From positions 1-9,039 of the forward strand of contig CAZZIZ010000136.1 of the NCBI GenBank assembly GCA_964654535.1: a stretch of DNA of 9,039 nucleotides, given 5' to 3'. The notes beneath the pieces were generated by a model. It searched no databases. It was given only the letters and a program-made list of their open reading frames with translations, and had not been told where the DNA came from. This DNA is from CAZZIZ01 sp964654535 (lineage in GTDB: Bacteria > Bacteroidota > Bacteroidia > Chitinophagales > UBA2359). Position 1 is the stretch's first letter; each line of letters begins with the position of its first letter. Shown here piece by piece: positions 5,323-9,039 of this stretch. A program made the translations under genes and the position numbers.

Positions 5323-7263
5323 CTACAACTCATCCTCCGACAAAACCACCACAAAATCATCTTCCTGAAGTACTATTTCCCTATCCTTAGGTAGGTTCAG
5401 GCTTACCCCAAAATTCTCATCGGCATTTTTACTCTTACTCCCAATTCTAATACCCAGGCAAATTTCGTCGCGCATATTGACTAGCGCTAAAATGTCACCG
5501 AAGGTAGTTTTAAGCGGAAAGGAATCGGTATACAAGCTTATAGACTTAACATAAATTTCACTGCCGTCTTCCGAGAAAATGTCTTCGTAAAAATTCATTA
5601 TTAAGGGCTCTTCGCTGAGTTGCGCAAGTATCATCGTAATAAGCTTATTGCTGATAATGAAATCATCTACTTCGGTTTGGGTTATGATTTCCTGATTGTC
5701 CGAGTTAAGTACTTGGGTAATAATCTTGGTTTTTACATTTTCCTTCTCTTCTTTCAGTTTGCGCAGTAGCAATAGTATAATCAAGGTATCAGAGTCAATT
5801 TTATCTGGACTTTGCTCCGAATCCTTTTGGGAGAGTATTACAATATTGTCGTGTGCAAAGGGATCTGTTTCTTGGAGCTGCTCCATTACCAGAGGATTGA
5901 GGTTTCTTAAAGTGATTACAAAATCTGAGTAGGTTACTTTAAGTTCTTCTACTCTTTGCTTTAACGTTTGAGACGGGTTGTCAAAACAAATGATAAACTC
6001 TGATCCTTCTTTCAAGTAATCCGCAGATTCACTGATAAATATTTCTGCTACATTGTGCCAACCCAAAATGAGTATGGATTTTTTTTGCGCCTCCATCTTC
6101 TTGTTGTGAAATGGAATTTCCTTTGGTCGATACACCTTCTGGCTTTGAAAGGCTATAGTGGAGTCGTCTTCGGCAAGAATAACTACTTGATCGTTCTTGG
6201 CTAAGGCGTAGTCGCGACCGGGTCTTAGACTCAGGCCATCAATTTCATTATAAACGCCAAGTGGTATGCCATCATTAAAGTGATACGGCAAGGCACCAAA
6301 CTTCACGCCATTCCACTCCGCTTCATAGAAATAAATTTCTCCGCCGTCGAAGGAGAGAATTTCGTTGTACACCATTTCAAGCCCAGAAGTCAACGAGGTC
6401 TGAACGAGTAGTTTCCCCATAATTTCCCAAGAGTCCAGAGCCAAAATATTATCGTCCTTGAAGTATTCTATGAGTTGTCGTTTGTCTTCGTTAAATATCT
6501 CCGCAATTATGGGAAGCTCATTGTTTCCACCTTGGCAGGAAATGATGGCCATAATTGCTTTGATGGACTGCACATCGGAGGCGACCTTGTTTTCATTAGC
6601 AGCGCTCTCGGAGCAATTGGCCAATAGTATGACGGACTTTGCTTTACTAATACTTACGCGTTTCAATTCGTTGATATTGGCATAATCGCCAGTGGTGGTT
6701 ATAATACTGGTGGTTTTTCGATCAGGAATTCTTTTGTCTAGTAAGTCGTCCATTACTTCTTTGTCCTCGTGCGAAAGCACTACCACAGATGCGTATTTCT
6801 CGCTTTCGTTGGCTAGTATGAGTTCTTTTATTATGTCGACCACCCTTTCGTTCCAACCAAGAATTAGCGTTTGCGATTCCTCGATGACCTTGCCCCTTCC
6901 TTTCCTAAAGTTGTAAAACACTTTTTCGAGTGCGGTCGTAATAAAGGCGATGAGCATAGAGAGAATGACCACTCCAATGACACCTGAAAGCACGGTAGTA
7001 ACTTTTAACCAAGTTGGAGCCAGGTTATCCTGATTCATATTGCCAGGATCGGTCATTTGCAACCAGGTAAACCAAATGTCTTCTAAGAAACTGTCGGTAT
7101 AAGCCAGAGAAGGCCATATGGATACCATAATGAACCTCAAAAATATCATTAAGAAAAACAGCGCGAGAAAGAGAACGAAAAGGCTGGTGAAAATGGAGAG
7201 GCCGCCTTTGTTTAAATACTTCTCGAAACGGTATCGGAGTTTGTCTCTTAGTTTGGTTTTCAT
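5323..7263 (-). CDS. CASTOR/POLLUX-related ion channel with two RCK/TrkA-N-like modules
   Basis: The 646-residue protein is a bacterial relative of the plant CASTOR/POLLUX (DMI1) channels. Membrane helix 1 is at about 22-47, a pore loop at 60-78 and helix 2 at 88-114. The pore loop contains TDPGN (71-75), matching the position and shape of the plant selectivity filter AD(S/A)GN. Next comes a first RCK/TrkA-N-like Rossmann module (131-290, starting TLILGWN), a small RCK_C-like domain (about 303-372), a second module starting ILILGWH (397-550), and a second RCK_C-like domain (about 565-645). Such modules form a cytoplasmic gating ring that senses ions or nucleotides. Ion and ligand cannot be told from sequence. 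The plant proteins have more N-terminal helices; only the pore pair is seen here. It stands alone, with gaps of 113 and 119 bp to its neighbours. Confidence 0.87.
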   Translation of the reverse strand: MKTKLRDKLRYRFEKYLNKGGLSIFTSLFVLFLALFFLMIFLRFIMVSIWPSLAYTDSFLEDIWFTWLQMTDPGNMNQDNLAPTWLKVTTVLSGVIGVVILSMLIAFITTALEKVFYNFRKGRGKVIEESQTLILGWNERVVDIIKELILANESEKYASVVVLSHEDKEVMDDLLDKRIPDRKTTSIITTTGDYANINELKRVSISKAKSVILLANCSESAANENKVASDVQSIKAIMAIISCQGGNNELPIIAEIFNEDKRQLIEYFKDDNILALDSWEIMGKLLVQTSLTSGLEMVYNEILSFDGGEIYFYEAEWNGVKFGALPYHFNDGIPLGVYNEIDGLSLRPGRDYALAKNDQVVILAEDDSTIAFQSQKVYRPKEIPFHNKKMEAQKKSILILGWHNVAEIFISESADYLKEGSEFIICFDNPSQTLKQRVEELKVTYSDFVITLRNLNPLVMEQLQETDPFAHDNIVILSQKDSEQSPDKIDSDTLIILLLLRKLKEEKENVKTKIITQVLNSDNQEIITQTEVDDFIISNKLITMILAQLSEEPLIMNFYEDIFSEDGSEIYVKSISLYTDSFPLKTTFGDILALVNMRDEICLGIRIGSKSKNADENFGVSLNLPKDREIVLQEDDFVVVLSEDEL

Positions 7264-7382
7264 TTAGAAGGAATCTATACTGAAAATAGCAATTAAGTCC
7301 AGATAATCATTCCATTGCCTGATGCGAGTTGAGTAAAATATATTCTTAAAAACTGATGATAAGTAAGGCGCAGCAGAAAATG
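7264..7382. other. Spacer between Omp85-like gene and channel gene
   Basis: AT-rich spacer between two genes on the same strand. I see no intrinsic terminator with a U-tract and no clear promoter. Co-transcription of the Omp85-like gene and the channel is possible but not shown. Confidence 0.3.
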
Positions 7383-8666
7383 CTAGAAATACTGACCTAG
7401 GCCCAGAACGAGACCTCTTACATCTGAATCGAATACGTCTATTCCGTAGTCAATCCGAACAATGGCATCAAAGACTTTAATGGCGATAAGACGAGCTCCT
7501 AAACCTGTAAAGGAGCGAAAGTTTCGACTTTTAAAAATCTCATTGAATTCGGTACCCGGTGCGCGCCAAGTTCCCGAATCTGAAAAGGCCACCAATTGCA
7601 GACCCCATCTTTCTTTGTGAACTATAGTCTGTCGGGTTTCTAAGTTTACAATAAACTGAGCGGTCGCTCGATCCACTCTAAATCCTACGCCACGTAAATT
7701 AAAATTGCTATCTAAGACGAAAGGTGCAAATGGACTGTCGTTGTTGGTAGAGAGTCCCAGTCGAACCTGAGCGGCCACATTATTGGTTTTGCCAATTCTC
7801 CAATAATGCCTTCCCTCGTAAGTGAAGCTCCAGAACTTCGCGTCATCATCAAAAGTGGTTACATTTTGCCCTAACAATTGATGCGTAAATCCTGTTCGAT
7901 AAAAGAAAAAGTAGTCTACCCTGTCGTGCACAAATCCCAATGTGAATAAGAGTTTGTTAAAAGATTGTAAGGCCGGACCAGGCGTTTCAAGGTCAGGATT
8001 TCGATCTGCCTTTTCATGTTTCTCTCTGAAATAAGTCGCCGAATAAGTCAGTCGGTTATAAAAACCCATGTGGTTGATTCGAGTCAGGCCTAATCCAGAT
8101 AAGTCATAATTAAATGAAACGAACTGGTCGCCAAATTGAAATGGTTCGATCGACGCTGTATGGAATGCTTGAACGGAATAGCCCCATTGGCCACCCTTTA
8201 CGTTTGGGTTTTCGTAATAGATTTTTCCGTTCGGTCTACCGTCCTGAGACAAGTAGTAGGCAGCGAGGGTTTGGTTTAAGCCTTTGAAATTATATTCAGA
8301 AGCTCCAATTTGCCAAAAGAAATTATCCTTGAGGCTTCCCAGTCCGATATTAGGTTTGAGTGAAGTTTGCTCCTGGATTTCGAAAGTCATATTGACCTTG
8401 TTGTTGGCTAGCGTATCTAAAGTAACGCTCGAATGTAGGACGCCATTCAGTCTATTGATTCTTTGCTTATCAATGCCCAAGGATTTATCGGTTAAGGCAG
8501 CTCCTTTGACACATACGAGCCTATCGTAGAGAAAGTCTAGGTTCATCTTCTTGTAGCCAGTGAAGCTTATCTCATTGATGATTAGATCCTCATCATCCTG
8601 AGCTTGGGCTGGCGACCAAGCAAGGAGAATACCGATTAAAAGATAGAGGGATTGTTTTAGCTGCAA
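7383..8666 (-). CDS. Short Omp85/BamA-like outer-membrane protein with one POTRA domain
   Basis: This 427-residue protein has a signal peptide (1-22, ending AQA), a single POTRA-like domain (about 27-100, ISFTGYKKMNLDFLYDRL to KVNMTFEIQE), and a beta-barrel (about 103-427) of alternating aromatic strands that ends in Phe, as outer-membrane proteins do. The Omp85 loop-6 signature appears as LRG (324-326) in NFNLRGVGFRVDRAT, followed by the AFSDSGTWR type of strand (360-368). True BamA has about five POTRA domains and some 800 residues, so this is a reduced member of the superfamily, closer in plan to small Omp85-like proteins of Bacteroidota. It may insert or export proteins or lipids; substrate unknown. 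The start is TTG (complement of CAA at 8664-8666); the frame is closed by TGA a few codons upstream, with no ATG between. Confidence 0.85.
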   Translation of the reverse strand: MQLKQSLYLLIGILLAWSPAQAQDDEDLIINEISFTGYKKMNLDFLYDRLVCVKGAALTDKSLGIDKQRINRLNGVLHSSVTLDTLANNKVNMTFEIQEQTSLKPNIGLGSLKDNFFWQIGASEYNFKGLNQTLAAYYLSQDGRPNGKIYYENPNVKGGQWGYSVQAFHTASIEPFQFGDQFVSFNYDLSGLGLTRINHMGFYNRLTYSATYFREKHEKADRNPDLETPGPALQSFNKLLFTLGFVHDRVDYFFFYRTGFTHQLLGQNVTTFDDDAKFWSFTYEGRHYWRIGKTNNVAAQVRLGLSTNNDSPFAPFVLDSNFNLRGVGFRVDRATAQFIVNLETRQTIVHKERWGLQLVAFSDSGTWRAPGTEFNEIFKSRNFRSFTGLGARLIAIKVFDAIVRIDYGIDVFDSDVRGLVLGLGQYF

Positions 8667-9023
8667 GATTTTAATTGAAGCGATCAGATTTCAATAAAAA
8701 ATGGGTTGTTAGGTTTCTTAAAAAACGCATCAAGCGACAATTACCGCTATTGCATTACTAGCCAAAATTAAGCCGCTTTTAGCACTTAATAACGCAATAT
8801 GCCCACAAAGGGTATATTCTGCTGTGTAAATACTGTTTGAATTGGTCGTTTATCTTGAGCTTGGTCGGGAGAGTGGCAAATGTTGATGGTTTTGAGTCTG
8901 AGCGCCTTGTCACTTTGGGTTGGACAATTCTGGCTTTGTCATCATCAAATCGCAAAGACTTTCTGGATTCATTTGGTTCAGTTGTGTAATGCGGAGTTCG
9001 AGTCTCACTCGAAGAAAGTCAAT
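8667..9023. other. Noncoding spacer upstream of the Omp85-like gene
   Basis: These 357 bases hold no confident gene. They should contain the promoter of the leftward Omp85-like gene. Small hairpins are visible: ATTAAG (8767-8772) with CTTAAT (8785-8790), and ATATGCCC (8797-8804) with GGGTATAT (8810-8817), neither with a U-tract. The right part (about 8957-9020) holds the tRNA-like structured stretch listed separately. Confidence 0.45.
8957..9020 (+). other. tRNA-like remnant or structured leader
   Basis: GACTTTCT (8957-8964) and AGAAAGTC (9013-9020) are perfect inverted 8-mers, like an acceptor stem enclosing 64 nt in all. Inside are a D-arm-like TGGTTCAGTTG (8974-8984) and a T-loop-like GAGTTCGAGTCTC (8994-9006), but no anticodon arm. 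The T-loop part can instead fold as a perfect 7-bp hairpin, TTCGAGT-CTC-ACTCGAA (8997-9013). It is not a working tRNA. It sits directly upstream of a possible start codon at 9024. Confidence 0.45.
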
Positions 9024-9039
9024 ATGTATAAAAAATACA
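9024..9039 (+). CDS. Possible first codons of a GIY-YIG nuclease-like gene, cut by window end
   Basis: ATG at 9024 begins MYKKY before the window ends. Many small Bacteroidota GIY-YIG domain proteins start with MYxxYVLYS-type sequences, and from memory they often follow tRNA-like stretches whose translation reads AEFES-something, as it does here (AEFESHSKKVN just before the Met). Only five codons are visible, so this is a guess from context and not a family assignment. Confidence 0.25.

Noticed and set aside
8957..9020. A functional tRNA gene
   Set aside because: No anticodon arm, the T-stem has only three pairs, and no clover-leaf can be drawn.
1..9039. CRISPR array, integrase or transposase genes
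   Set aside because: No regularly spaced direct repeats and no recognisable recombinase or transposase reading frame are present.

Overview
The window looks like chromosomal DNA of a member of the Bacteroidota. The clearest marker is a secreted protein with a type IX secretion (T9SS) C-terminal sorting domain. Supporting signs are a Cys-anchored FKBP lipoprotein, a short Omp85 barrel protein and no obvious Shine-Dalgarno sequences. The genus cannot be named from this sequence.

All six confident genes are on the minus strand. From left to right they are: a DinB/YfiT-like putative metalloenzyme (446-955); two small paralogous four-helix membrane proteins of DoxX-like type (1041-1448 and 1657-2073), each followed by its own intrinsic terminator; an FKBP-type prolyl isomerase lipoprotein (2697-3425), 14 bp downstream of a T9SS-exported protein (3440-5209) and probably co-transcribed with it; a CASTOR/POLLUX-type ion channel with a two-helix pore and two RCK-like modules (5323-7263); and a one-POTRA Omp85/BamA-like outer-membrane protein (7383-8666) that appears to start at TTG. 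Four of the six act at or beyond the cell envelope (lipoprotein, secreted protein, channel, outer-membrane barrel), but apart from the T9SS/FKBP pair nothing shows that they form one system.

The most interesting content is noncoding. Two diverged copies of a branched, RNA-like element lie in opposite orientations at 261-440 (minus) and 2329-2682 (plus). They share conserved single-stranded blocks and identical bulges, while the stems differ in sequence with compensating changes on both arms; I count at least 11 covarying pairs. Copy 2 also carries a 162-nt near-palindromic hairpin that copy 1 lacks. Copy 1 starts 5 nt after the DinB stop codon on the same strand. Copy 2 ends 14 nt from the FKBP stop codon on the opposite strand.

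The left edge (1-260) is GC-rich, has no credible gene and is unassigned. The right edge (8667-9039) is noncoding, or holds a tRNA-like remnant in front of what may be the first codons of a GIY-YIG nuclease gene cut off by the window end.
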